A DNA stretch of 64,000 nt, from the NCBI GenBank assembly GCA_028826165.1, contig JAPDFW010000057.1:124001-188000 (forward strand). Direction: 5' to 3'. Below, one piece after another: positions 1 through 12,219 of this stretch. The notes below the pieces were generated by a model. The model was given only the letters and a program-made list of their open reading frames with translations, did no database searches and had not been told where the DNA came from. The translations under genes were made by a program, and so were the position numbers. Position 1 is the stretch's first letter. Each line of letters opens with the position of its first letter. The DNA comes from Anaeramoeba ignava (lineage: Eukaryota; Metamonada; Anaeramoebidae).

Positions 1-2037
1 AAATCCTGATCAGTAATGTTTGGGTTTCCTCCGAAATCAAGAAGTATTTGGAAAATCTCAAAGTTATCTTGTTGTGCTGCCATATTTAGTGCGGTTGTTC
101 CTTCGCGGTTTTTTGTATTCATATCAAAATTAGTTGCTGCTATTGCTCTTGTGATCTCCATCTGATTGTGGATCACTGAAAGATGCAGCGCGCTATTCCC
201 ATCTCCGTCCTCCTTTGTTAGGCTTGCCCCGTTTGTTATCAATAGTGTTGCTATTGAGTAATTTCCGTTAATTATTGAGATGTGAAGTGGTGTATATTTA
301 TTTCCATTTATTGAGTCAAGATCTGCTCCTTGGCTAATTAATATTTGTGTGATTTCGAATCTGTTATGTATAGTTGCCAGATGGATTGGTTTATTTCCAT
401 CACTATCGAAATCTAAAAATTTCATAAATATTTAAAATATTTAATATTTAAAAATATTTAAAATATTTAATAAAATATTTAATATTTAACAAAAAATATT
501 TAATATTTAATAAAAAATATTTAATATTTAAATATTCACCTTCAATTTCTGATCTTTTTTTGAATAACTTCTTCACTTTTTGTACATTCCCATGTTTCAC
601 ATACTCATGAATAGCGCTTCTTGCTCCTTTCTCAATCAATAAAGTGCATACTTCATGATGCTTATTCATTTGTGCTAAAGTTAATGGTGTTTTTCTTTTT
701 GCATTTGTTGATTTCATAGAAAGTCCATGATCAACTAAAAATTCAACTGCTAAAATTTTCCCATTTTCACTGGCATAATGAAGTGCATTACTTTTTTCTT
801 TGGAAAAAGACTTCAATTTGAGTTTCAATTTAGAAAACATTTCTAACATCTCTACATGTCCATATTTAGCTGCTAAATGAACAGGAGTAAATCCTTCTTT
901 GTTTTTTGTATAAAAATTTTTTATTTTATATTTTTTGATTAAATATTCGCATGCTTCAATACTGTTAGCAACTACTCCAACATGGAGCGGGAGATAACCA
1001 TCAGGATCAGCAATCTCAATAATATTTTTTGAGCTTTCACATAAAATAGAAACAATTTCTGTGTAATTTAAATGCATAGCCCAATGAAGAGGTGTCCTAT
1101 TTTAAAATTTTAGATTTAAATATTTTATAAATGAATATTAATTTTAATTTTAATTTTAATTTTAATTTTAATTTTGTAAATGAATTTTAATTTTAATTTT
1201 AATTTTAATTTTAATTTTTATTTTGATTTTAATTTTAATTTTAATTTTAATTTTAATTTTAATTTTAATTTTAATTTTAATTTTAATTTTGTAAATGAAT
1301 ATTAATTTTAATTTTAATTTTAATTTTAATTTTAATTTTGATTTTATAAATGAATTTTAAATTTAATTATAATTTTAGATTTGGTTTTAATTTTATAAAT
1401 GAATTTTAATTTTAATTTGATAAATGAATTTTAATTTTAATTTGATTTTAATTTTAATTTTGATTTTAATTTTAATTTTAATTTTGATTTTAATTTTAAT
1501 TTTATAAATGAATTTTAATTATAATTTTAATTTTAATTTTAATTTTAATTTTAATTTTAATATTGATTTTAATTTTGTAAATGAATTTTAATTTTTATAA
1601 AATAATTTTTATTGTAAATTATTTTAATCAAACTCAAAAAAAAAAAAAGAGGAAAAAATAAAAAGTTTGTCAAAATTTGTTAAAAAATAATAAAAATACC
1701 ATCCTTTCTGGTCTTTTAATGTTGGATCGGCTAATTCTTGTATCAAAAGTTTGACAAACTTTTCTTTTTTTGAAATAACACTTATATGTAAAGCTGATAA
1801 AGAAGTTTCACCTTCTTGTTCATTAATTCTTATTCCTTTTTTGATTAGAAGTTGACATATTTCATACTGATCAGAACGAATTGCAATATGTAAAGCATTT
1901 TGTCCTTTTTGGTTCGGTGTGTTTATATTATAATTAAAGGATCCATTCGATAACGTTTCTTTTACAATTTCAAAATCTCCGTTTTCACAAAATTGATGAA
2001 AATTAGTTCTTCTGTTTCGCAATGCTTCAATATCCAT
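1..2037 (-). CDS. Ankyrin-repeat protein, 3' end beyond the window
   Basis: Three exons can be joined on the minus strand: 2037-1700, 1096-540 and 412 to the window edge, with phases 2 and 1 that restore ankyrin codons at both junctions (the first gives KDQKGWTPLHWA, the second SEIEDFDSDGNKPIHLA). The start is the ATG at 2037 (MDIEALRNRR), which lies just downstream of an A/T-rich leader. About 435 residues are visible and consist of roughly a dozen ankyrin repeats with the usual TPLH and A..G..EI..LL spacing. No other domain is visible; in this organism such proteins often carry a further domain at the C-terminus, which would be off the window. Ankyrin repeats mediate protein contacts, so no specific function can be assigned. 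Intron 1 (1097-1699) is mostly a TTTTAA array. Confidence 0.85.
1135..1600. repeat. TTTTAA hexamer array in intron 1 of the ankyrin gene
   Basis: A 6-bp array of TTTTAA with scattered TTTTGA and ATAAATGAA interruptions fills most of the first intron. It contains no coding potential. Confidence 0.9.
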
Positions 2038-2421
2038 TATTAGAATAAATAAATTTTGAAAAGGTCTCAAAAATTTAAAAAACAAAAATTAAAAAAAACA
2101 AATTAAAAAAAAAAAAACAAACACAAACAAATTAAACCCAAAAATATCAAAAAAAAGAAAAGGAAAGAAAAGAAAAAAAAAGAAAAGAAAAGCAAAATAA
2201 TGGAAACAAAGAACAAAAAAAAAATGAAAAATTTAAAAAAAAAATAATTTTCATTTTTTTCTTTTCTTTAATTTTTCTTTTAATTTTTCTTTCTTCTATA
2301 AAAGTTGCAAATTTTGATTATTAAATTATTCATTTATTGATTTATTAAATTATTAAATTATTCATTTGTTGATTTATTGAAGTTTTCATTTGTTTATTTA
2401 TTGAAGTTTTCAAATATTGGA
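2038..2421. promoter_or_regulatory. Bidirectional intergenic region, ankyrin gene / Rab gene
   Basis: This 384-bp region separates two divergent starts. It has A-rich sequence on the ankyrin side, then at about 2221-2265 an AAAATGAAAAA element facing the minus gene and TTTTCATTTTTTTC facing the plus gene. The same paired element recurs between other divergent genes in the window. Promoter function is inferred from position and recurrence. Confidence 0.45.
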
Positions 2422-3007
2422 ATGTCTAAAGTATTAAAATATGTTCTTGTTGGTGATTCTTGTGTTGGAAAAAGCACAATTTTAATTCAATTTTGTGATT
2501 CTTTTTTCGCTAAGAATCAAGAACCAACAATTGGAGTTGATTTTCGATTTTCAAACATAACAGTTGAAAATGAAGAAATAGAACTTCAAATTGTATTTTT
2601 CTAGATCAAACAATGAATCAAAAATCGAATTCTTTTTTTTTTTTAATTTATATTCTTTTATTACTTTTCTCTTCTTCAAATTTTCGTTTTTTATTATTAG
2701 TGGGATACAGCTGGTATTTGATTTACTTTCAAAAATTTCACAATTATTTTTTTTTCTCTTCCGTTTTTTAATTTGATTCAAATCTTTTTCAGGTCAAGAA
2801 AGATTTAGATCTATTACAAACCATTATTATAGGGATGCTAATGCAATTATTGTTGTTTATGATATCCTTAATAAAATTACTTTTTCAAATCTTGAAGCTT
2901 GGTATTCTCAAATTTTCTCAACTGCTCCTGAAACTACAAAAATAATTCTTGTTGGAAATAAATTAGATTTACAAGATCATCGAACAGTTTCCAAAGATAT
3001 GGGCGAA
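2422..3007 (+). CDS. Rab-like small GTPase, C-terminal part missing
   Basis: Exons are 2422-2592, a 13-nt micro-exon 2701-2713 and 2793-3007 (57 codons, 4 codons plus 1 nt, remainder; phases agree). The protein starts MSKVLKYVLVGDSCVGKS and shows the P-loop GDSCVGKS, switch I TIGVDF, switch II WDTAGQERFRS and the NKLD base-specificity motif, so it belongs to the Rab family acting in vesicle traffic. After 133 residues a GT donor at 3008 opens into a repeat of about 2.1 kb. I found no exon beyond it with the expected (E)TSAK motif or C-terminal prenylation cysteines before the next gene at 5969. Read through the donor, the frame ends in repeat at 3223. It may be a truncated gene or pseudogene, or a gene whose 3' exons lie in sequence missing from the assembly. 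Confidence 0.7.
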
Positions 3008-3014
3008 GTATTTT

Positions 3015-5115
3015 ATTTCTTCAATTTAAATTCCAAAAATATATCCAAAAATATATATTTAAAAATATATTTAAAATATTTATTTAAAAATATATCCAAA
3101 AATATATTTAAAAATATATCCAAAAATATATTTAAAAATATATCCAAAAATATATTTAAAAATATATTTAAAAATATATCTAAAAATATATATAAAATAT
3201 ATATATTCAAAAAATATATCTAAAAATATATATAAAAATATATTCCAAAAATATATCTAAAAATATATCTAAAAATATATCTAAAAATATATCTAAAAAT
3301 ATATTTAAAAATATATCTAAAAATATATCTAAAAATATATTTAAAAATATATTTAAAAATATATCTAAAAATATATTTAAAAATATATCTAAAAATATAT
3401 TTAAAAATATATTTAAAAATATATCTAAAAATATATATTTAAAATATATTTAAAAATATTTATTTAAAAATATATCTAAAAATATATTTAAATATATAAA
3501 AATATATTCCAAAAATATATCCAAAAATATATATCTAAAAATATATTTAAAAATATATTTAAAAATATATATCTAAAAATATATCTAAAAATATATTTAA
3601 AAATATATCCAAAAATATATTTAAAAATATATTCTAAAAATATATATCCAAAAATATATCTAAAAAATATATATAAAAATATATCCAAAAATATATCTAA
3701 AAATATATCTAAAAATATATTTAAAAATATATTAAAAAAATATATAAAAATATATATCTAAAAAAATATATATCTAAATATATATCTAAAAATATATTTA
3801 AAAATATATTTAAAAATATATCTAAAAATATATATCTAAAAAATATATTTAAAATATATTTAAAAATATATCTAAAAATATATTCCAAAAATATATCTAA
3901 AAATATATCCAAAAATATATCTAAAAATATATCTAAAAATATATTTAAAAATATATCTAAAAATATATCTAAAAATATATCTAAAAATATATTTAAAAAT
4001 ATATCTAAAAATATATTTAAAAATATATTTAAAAATATATTTAAAAATATATTTAAAAAATATATCTAAAAATATATCTAAAAATATATTTAAAAAATAT
4101 ATCTAAAAATATATCTAAAAATATATCTAAAAATATATTTAAAAATATATCTAAAAATATATTTAAAAATATATTTAAAAATATATCCAAAAATATATTT
4201 AAAAATATATCCAAAATATATTTAAAAATATATCTAAAAATATATCTAAAAATATATTTAAAAATATATTTAAAAATATATCTAAAAATATATTCCAAAA
4301 ATATCTAAAAATATATATAAAAATATATCTAAAAATATATATTTAAATATATTTAAAAATATATTTAAAATATATCTAAAAATATATCTAAAAATATATT
4401 TAAAAATATTTATTTAAAAATATATCTAAAAATATATATTTAAAATATATTTAAAAATATATCTAAAAATATATATTTAAAATATATTTAAAAATATATC
4501 TAAAAATATATATTCAAAAAAATATCAAATATATATCTAAAAAATATATTTAAAAATATATTTAAAAATATATCTAAAAAATATATCTAAAAATATATCT
4601 AAAAATATATCCAAAAATATATCTAAAATATATATTTAAAAATATATCTAAAATATATCTAAAAATATATTCTAAAAATATATCTAAAAATATATCTAAA
4701 AATATATATTTAAAAATATATTTAAAAATATATCTAAAAATATATTTAAAAATATATATAAAAAATATATCTAAAAATATATCTAAAAATATCTAAAAAT
4801 ATATCTAAAAATATATATTTAAATATATCCAAAAAATATATTTAAAAATATATCTAAAAATATATCTAAAAATATATCTAAAAATATATTTAAAAATATA
4901 TCTAAAAATATATCTAAAAATATATTTAAAATATATCTAAAAATATATCTAAAAATATATCTAAAAATATATATATCTAAAAATATATTTAAAAATATAT
5001 TTAAAAATATATCTAAAATATATCTAAAAATATATATCTAAAAAATATATCTAAAAATATATCTAAAAATATATATCTAAAAATATATTTAAAAAATATA
5101 TCTAAAAATAAAATA
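3015..5115. repeat. 2.1 kb array of a 12-bp AT unit
   Basis: A degenerate tandem array of CTAAAAATATAT and TTAAAAATATAT runs without a break longer than a few units. It begins inside the apparent third intron of the Rab-like gene. The long open frames within it on the minus strand only encode YIFRYIF-type repeats and are by-products of the period. Confidence 0.95.
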
Positions 5116-5204
5116 AAAAATATATATTTAAAATATATATGGAAAAATATGAAAAAAAAGTTATATAAAAATAACAAAAATCAATAATTCAAGAGTAAAA
5201 TTTG

Positions 5205-5522
5205 GATTAAAAACTATCATTTTAAAAATGAAAACAATTTTTAATTACATTCAAAATATATTTAAAAATTGGAAAAATGAAAAGAAAGTATCATTATATA
5301 AACAAAACTCAAAAAAATATTCTTCTTTATCACTTTATATTTTAAATTTTATATCTTAAAATATATATAAAATTATATCCAATTTTTATATTTAAAAAAA
5401 TTTATTTTAAAAATATATTTTAAATATATATTTAAAAGAAAAATTTAAAATAAATTTCAAAAAAATCATTTTTCGTTCTCATTTTTATTTTTCTTTTTCT
5501 TGTTTGGAAAAAAACAGGTGAT
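5205..5522 (+). promoter_or_regulatory. Diverged duplicate of the Pol5 upstream region (copy A)
   Basis: This stretch resembles the region directly upstream of the Pol5 start (copy B, about 5535-5979). Shared blocks in the same order include AACTATCATTTT, TTAATTACATTCAAAA, GAAAAGAAAGTATCATTA, TTCTTCTTTATCACTTTAT and a terminal TTCTTGTTTGGAAAA. In copy B that last block runs straight into the ATG; in copy A the ATG position reads AAA, so the copied start is lost. Copy A ends next to an ACAGGTGATAAA segment matching ACAGATTATAAA, the second to fifth codons of Pol5. Confidence 0.6.
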
Positions 5523-5534
5523 AAAAAAATTTCA

Positions 5535-5968
5535 ATTTAAAAAACTATCATTTTTAAAATGAAAACAATTTTTTAATTACATTCAAAACTTTAAAATAGT
5601 TTGCAAAAATTTAAAAAAAGTGGAAAAAATGAAAAGAAAGTATCATTAGATAAGAATTCAAACAAAAAAGGATGTTGTTAAAGAATTTATTTTATATATT
5701 TTCTTTCTAAACAAAACTCAAAACAAATGATTCTTCTTTATCACTTTATCATTTTATATTTTTCTTTTCTTAAAATTTTTCTTATTATTTCTAAATTATT
5801 TTCAATTTTAAAAAAAAAACCAATTTATTTAATTATTATTTTATTATTTTTAAAGAGAAAAAAAGAAAAAAATGAAAAATAAATTTCAAAAAAAAATTTT
5901 TTTTCATTTTTCATTTTTTCATTTTTCATTTTTTCATTTTTCATTTTTTCATTTTTCTTGTTTGGAAA
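5535..5968 (+). promoter_or_regulatory. Pol5 upstream region (copy B)
   Basis: This is the immediate 5' flank of the Pol5 gene. It contains at least four TTTTTCATTTT elements in a row at 5900-5957, followed by TTCTTGTTTGGAAA and the start ATG at 5969. The T-rich TCA element is the one found before most genes here. Promoter role is inferred. Confidence 0.45.
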
Positions 5969-8900
5969 ATGACAGATTATAAATTATATTTTTTCGATTT
6001 GGTTTCATATTATCCAGAAATAAGAAAAAACGCAACAATCAATTTAATAAATTATCATTTAGAAAATTCAAATAAACAAGATGAATTGAATTACACATTA
6101 AATCGATTAATAAAAGGAATTGGTTCATCAAGAGAAGCAGCAAGATTAGGATTTTCTCTTGCACTTTCAGAAGTAATTTATTAAAATTAAATTCAATATT
6201 ATATTTAATATTATATTCAATATTATATTCAAAATTATATTTAATATTAAATTTAATATTATATTCAAAATTATATTCAATATTATATTTAAAATTATAT
6301 TCAAAATTATATTTAAAATTATATTCAAAATTATATTTAATATTATATTCAATATTACATTCAATATTACATTCAATATTATATTCAAAATTATATTTAA
6401 AATTATATTTAAAATTATATTTAAAATTATATTTAATATTATATTTAATATTATATTTAAAATTATATTTAATATTATATTCAAATTTATATTCAAATTA
6501 AATTCAAAATTAAATTTAATATTATATTCAAAATTATATTTAAAATTATATTTAATATTATATTTAATATTATATTCAAAATTATATTCAATATTATATT
6601 TAATATTATATTCAAAATTAAATTTAATATTATATTTAATATTATATTTAATTTTATATTTAATATTATATTTAATATTATATTTAATATTATATTTAAT
6701 TATATTTAATATTATATTCAATATTATATTTAAAATTATATTCAAAATTATATTTAATATTATATTTAATATTATATTTAAAATTATATTTAATAATATA
6801 TTTAATATTATATTCAAATTTATATTCAATATTATATTTAATATTATATTCAAAATTATATTTAAAATTATATTTAATATTATATTCAAAATTATATTTA
6901 AAATTATATTTAAAATTAATATATTAAAAATTATATTTAAAATTATATTCAAAAATTATATTCAATATTATATTTAATATTATATTTAATATTATATTTA
7001 ATATTATATTTAATATTATATTCAATATTATATTTAATATTATATTTAATATTATATTTAAAATTATATTTAAAATTATATTTAAAATTATATTCAAAAT
7101 TATATTCAATATTATATTTAATATTATATTTAATATTATATTCAATATTATATTTAAAATTAAATTCAAAATTAAATTCAACATTAAATTCAAAATTATA
7201 TTTAAAATTATATTCATTAAATTTAAAATTAAATTGTATTTTTTAGTTTTTATCCGTTTTTCAGAATTTCTCTTTAAAAAATATTATTGAACAAATTCAA
7301 AAAGAAAATAAGGATAACCCAAAGATGAAAAAAAAATTACTTCGTGATGCTCTTTTAGGAAGAATTTTTGGTTATTTATCAATTTTACGCTCAAAAATTT
7401 TCCAAAATGAAATTGAAAAACCTTCTCAAAATTCAAAAGAAATAGTTCAATTAATGACACAAGATTTAATTAAAATTATGAGAAAAACATATTTTCTTCG
7501 AGAAATTAGTTATGAAGCTCTTATTGATATTATTAACAGAGTTTGATTAAAACCCAAAATTTAAAAGAAAAAAAACAATTTTGTTTAATTTCGTTTTTTT
7601 GTTTTGAAAAAAAAAATTTCAAAACAACATATTAAATACCAATTTAAGACTTCAGAAGAATTATTTATTGATTCAATTGCACCTTCTCTTAAATCAGAAC
7701 TAAATCAAAAACTATCAGAATATTCTCCAGAACTTATTGCTTTAATTCTTTTTCTACAATCAACAAATGAAAAAAAACATAATTTTTTACTTGAAATGAT
7801 GAGCAGAGAAAGTTTTTGGATTGATAATAATTTCTTTTCTAAAACAAATTTAAAGGAAGTTTACAACACTTTAAAAGTAAATTAAATTTAAATTAAAAAT
7901 TAAAATTAAAATTTATTTAAAATTTATTTAAAAATTATTTAAAATTTAAATCAATCAGTCTACAACATATTCTCATCCAAGACTTAATGTTGTTTGGCAA
8001 AATATTCTCAATCATCTTTTGGAAAATTCACCATTAAATATAAATCAAAATCAAAATCAAAATCAAAATCAAAATCAAGAACAAAACCAAAATCAAAATC
8101 AAAATCAAATTGAAGATAGTTCTACAAAAAAACAATCACAAAGGAAAAGACAAAAACAAAACAAAATGATATCTAAATTTGAATCCAAAATTCGCAATTT
8201 TTGGAATAATTTAATTGATGGTATTGACATTTTATTTTCAAATACAAAATCATTTACTTTTTTTTTTTTTAATTCCATTTTCTTCAATAGAATTATTGAA
8301 ACCAAACGATAAAGAACTGATCTATCTTTGTTTCGAAGTTTCCAAAAATTTCCTTCTTAAAACAAATGGGAATTTTATTGATATTGTTTGCTCAAAAACT
8401 TTTCTTGAATATTTCGGAAATTATTTGATGAAAAGAACAGCACTTCAAGCTCATTTAAAAACAGTAATTCAAGTATTTGAGAACGTATGTGAAGTGAATC
8501 AAGAGGCAAGATTGAAGCTTGTAAACCTACTTTATACAGGATATCATAGATATTCATTTGATTCAAGAACCAAAACGAATGTTGTTTCATCATTAATTTC
8601 AAATTTTGATTCTGAAGGTGCTAAAAAATACTGGGATTTCCTTGAGCAAATGTTTCTTAATCCAGAACCAGAAGTTATCAAACAAATTGGGTTCCAAAAA
8701 AATGATTTTGAGAAAGAATTTTCAGAAGAAATTCAGCATCTAAGATCTTGGGTTATTGGTCAATTAGGTATTATTGTTAATGGTTATAATAAAGTCCCAA
8801 AAGATGAAGATTGGCTTTTAAAAAGTTTAAAATTTCTTGCTTTTCATTCTGCTTTTGAACCAAAAAATCAGAAGAAATCAAAACTTGAAGTATTTTATTA

Positions 8901-11094
8901 TCAAAAAAGAAAAAACAACAATTTTACTTCAAATATTTAAAATATTTAAAATATTTATATTTATATTTATATTCATATTTATTTAAGTTTGAACTTCCAA
9001 AACCTCCTCTTTCAAATTTTATTCGCAACGAATGCTCTAAAAAATTATTCCAATTATCAAGAAAATTCCCATTTTTATCCTCACAAAATCAACTCAAAAA
9101 CAAAGGATTTATTGAAAAATTATTACTCGGTGAATCACGTTTATATCAATTAGTTATTTCTATTGAAAATATGATTGCAATGACATTTGAACCAAAAAAC
9201 AACTTAAGTTTAATTACTCCAATAACAGAAGAAAATTTACAAATTAGAAAAGAAGCATTTGAAACAATAGAAGAAATCCGAAAAGTTGTTTCAGAAAAAA
9301 TAAAAAATAAAGATCTTCAAATTCAAGAAAGAAATTACATCTCTCAAGTAGTATCAATTGAAATTCTTTTACTACAAGTCGCAATTCATCAAATTTTTGA
9401 TCAAAATCGAACAAGTTCTAGTTTACTTGAAATTACTCATTTCTTTCGTAATGATTTTTTCAACAAAGAAGCTGATTCTGATTTGACAGCTCTTTTTGAT
9501 ATTTTAATTAGATTAATCTCAAAGCCAAGAAAGTAAACTTTTTTATTTTTTATTTTCTTATTATTTTTTCTTAAAAAAAAAATGATAAGAACACAATTTA
9601 TTGAGATCCTAATTCTTTTTATTCTTTCTTTCTTCTAGTTTTTTAAGAGAGATTGTAGATGAAGTTTTTAAGAGATTTTGTGGTATTATTAATGAAAATG
9701 TTGTTCAAAAAATTTTGGATTTAATGAAAATGGATTTTTCAGAAACAATTACAACTTATATTAATTCAAATGATAATGAAGATGATGAAGATGATGAAGA
9801 TGATGAAGATGATGAAAATGATGAAAATGATGAAAATGATGAAAATGAAAATGAAAATGAAAATGAAAATGAAAATGATAATGAAGATGAAAATGAAAAT
9901 GAAGATGATGAAAAAGATGAAAAACTTAAAGAAATTGAATATGAAATCCAAAATACCCCACAAACAATCATAGATCAAGATGAATTTATGTTAAAAATGG
10001 ACGAGAATTTAGCATTAATGTTCAAAGAACAAAAAATTAGAAAACAAGAATCTAAAATGATATTTATGAACGCAATTCATTTCAAATTTAAATTGTTGAA
10101 TTTTCTTGATATTTTTATTTCACAAAACCAATTAATTCAACAACATATACCTTTTCTGATTGAAAATTTGTTTAATTATATATCAGAAACATTTAACCTA
10201 ATAACTCAAGAATTGAAAAAAAGACACACAAATCCAGAAATTCGAGAATTGAAGTTATTAAAAACAAAGCTACTCAATTTATATTCATTGAAACTTTGCA
10301 AAATTAAGCAATATCCACAAGATTTGCAACCAGAAACAATCATGAAATTACATCAAACACTGGAAAAACTTCTCAATTTTGCTTTGAAAAACAGAACACC
10401 TCTTTTTGGTTTAGCTAATTTAGGAATTTTGCTTATTTTTCGGATCTTAATTGGAAACAAAAAAGAAGAAAAAAACACTCAAAATGAATTATTTGGAAGT
10501 TTGGATGAAGAAAAAGTGAATAAGATTTATATCAGAATTGTGCAAAACAGAATTAATAAAAAATTTGTAGACATGAAATTATTTCTCATGTTATTTGAAA
10601 GATATCCACAGTTTGGATGGAATTTGTTTCCTCATTTATGCAAAAAATTTCCTGAAATCAAAATTACAAACGAATATCTCCTTTCACAATTTATTCAGAT
10701 ATTTTCTGTGCTTTTCAAAAGAGTCAACATTCTTTTTGCTAACAACGAGCATTTTAGTCTTTCTTTATTAGAACAAAACTCAAGATTATTATTTACGCAA
10801 ACAATTCCCAAAATTATTGATTCATTTTTAAAAGATGAAAAAATTCACAAACAAAGACAACTTTATTTCAAGAAATTCCTTAATTTGGTTTTATTTGCTT
10901 CAAAAGTTATTGTTCAAAAATTTGGATTTCAAAAAGCTCAAGAAATTACTCAATTTTTAGAATTAGAGAAATTATTAAATGAAGCTCAATCTTCAAATAA
11001 ATTCCAAGGACAATCAATAATGACATTATCAAAAACAATTATTTCTTCATTTCAAGAAAAAAAAATTAAACAAAAAAGAAAAAAGAATAATTAA
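5969..11094 (+). CDS. POL5: DNA polymerase V / MYBBP1A-like nucleolar protein
   Basis: Seven exons (5969-6172, 7265-7540, 7649-7876, 7959-8220, 8291-8889, 8988-9532, 9639-11094) join in phase to 1189 codons plus TAA. Despite the family name, Pol5/MYBBP1A proteins are HEAT/ARM-like helical nucleolar proteins needed for rRNA synthesis and ribosome assembly, not active polymerases. Diagnostic stretches are LIKGIGSSREAARLGFSLAL near residue 50, LLGRIFGYLSILRS, the STTYSHPRLNVVWQNIL segment and FLREIVDEVFKRFC. A long Asp/Glu/Asn tract at about residues 745-805 matches the acidic insert that precedes the C-terminal part in the family. A Gln-Asn run sits in exon 4. Intron 1 is over 1 kb of repeat. 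It converges on the NOL12-like gene with only about 100 bp between stops. Confidence 0.85.
6181..7245. repeat. 12-bp AT array in Pol5 intron 1
   Basis: A tandem array of AATATTATATTT, AAAATTATATTC and close variants with a 12-bp period. It fills intron 1 (6173-7264). The minus-strand open frames of NIILNIIL type are repeat artefacts. Confidence 0.95.
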
Positions 11095-11195
11095 ATCTTT
11101 ATCTTTATCTTTATCTAAGAAATAGAAATAAATCAATAAAACAATTTTTTTTTTAAAAAAAAATTTCTATTTTGAATATATTTTTTATTGATTTT

Positions 11196-12079
11196 TCATT
11201 TTCTTTTGCAACTACATTGTATTTTTCTTTGAACTTTACGAACTTTTTTTGGTTTTGAATTTTGTTTTTTTTGAATTTTTTTTTGTTTTTTGAATTTTCT
11301 TCTTGATTTTATTTGTTGATTTTTTGACCAAACTTTTCTAATTTTTTTCGGATTTTTTTCTTTTTTCAATTCACATTTATTTCCAAATTCACATTGATTT
11401 TCATTTTCATTTTCATTTTCATTTTCATTTCCATTTTCATTTTCATTTTCATTTTCATTTTCATTTTCATCTTCATTTTCATTTTCATTTTCATTTTCAT
11501 TTTCAAAATTAAATTTATATAAAGAATCTTTATTTAAATCATTCATTATTGTTACAGTTGTTTTAAGTTTTTCATCAATAAAAGTAAATTTTTCATTAAT
11601 TTCTTCATCATCTTTTTTTTTTTTTGAATAATAAAAAATTAATTAAATAAATTATAAATTTCTTTTTCTTTTTCTTCAGAAAAAAAAGTTAATTACTCTC
11701 TTTGATAAATCCATTCTTATTTAATGTTGTTTCAAATATTGGAATTCCTAAACTTGAAAATTGAATTCTTTCTGATTCTTTTTTAACTCTTTTTTTCTCT
11801 TCTTTTTCCTTTTGTTTAATTTCTTGTTGTGCTTTTTCTTTTCTTTTCTGTTTTCTCTTTGAAAAACCTTTCAAATAATTACTATTAAAAAAAAAATCAA
11901 AATTTTCATTTTAAAAATTGTAAAAATAAATTTTTTTTTCTTTTAATTTTTTACATTCTTTTTTTTGGATCAAAAACAACAACTTTATTTGAAGATTTAT
12001 TATTATTTTTTTTAGATAAAAGTGTATCTTTTCGAGATAAAGGAGTTGAAGAAATTCCTGAATTTTCATCAAAATACAT
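11196..12079 (-). CDS. NOL12: NOL12 / RRP17-like nucleolar protein
   Basis: Exons 12079-11955, 11881-11697 and 11611-11196 join to 241 residues ending in TGA. The N-terminal third reads VVVFDPKKRINYLKGFSKRK followed by a long Lys/Glu helix (QKRKEKAQQEIKQKEKEEKK), which is the hallmark of the NOL12/Nop25/RRP17 family. The next conserved block, KTTVTIMND, also matches the family's TVTTISDLD-type segment. The C-terminus is very basic (KKIRKVWSKNQQIKSRRKFK), typical of a nucleolar RNA-binding tail. An Asn-Glu hexamer-encoded run is inserted before it. Family members act in pre-rRNA processing, and yeast Rrp17 is a 5'-3' exonuclease. Length is close to the human protein. It converges with Pol5. 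Confidence 0.8.
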
Positions 12080-12219
12080 TTTTAATAAAGAAAAAAAAAT
12101 GAAAAAAATGAAAAAAATATTTTTAAAAAATAATTTTTTTATTTTTTCATTTTTTTCATTTTTAATTTTTGTTTTATTTCTTTTTGAAAATTATTTAAAA
12201 TATTAAAAAAAAAATAAGT
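12080..12219 (-). promoter_or_regulatory. Short upstream region of the NOL12-like gene
   Basis: The 140 bp between the NOL12 start and the PIG-U stop hold AAAAAAATGAAAAAAATG on the plus strand, that is two TTTTTTTCATTTTTTTC elements facing the NOL12 gene, and an opposite copy at about 12145-12165. Role inferred from recurrence. Confidence 0.4.

Noticed and set aside
3013-4298. Minus-strand IFRYIFKYI hydrophobic proteins
   Set aside because: Pure repeat translation with no start context or conserved sequence.
6167-7217. Long minus-strand open frames encoding NIILNIIL repeats
   Set aside because: They lie wholly inside the 12-bp array of Pol5 intron 1; the period is a multiple of three and stop-free, so open frames arise by default.
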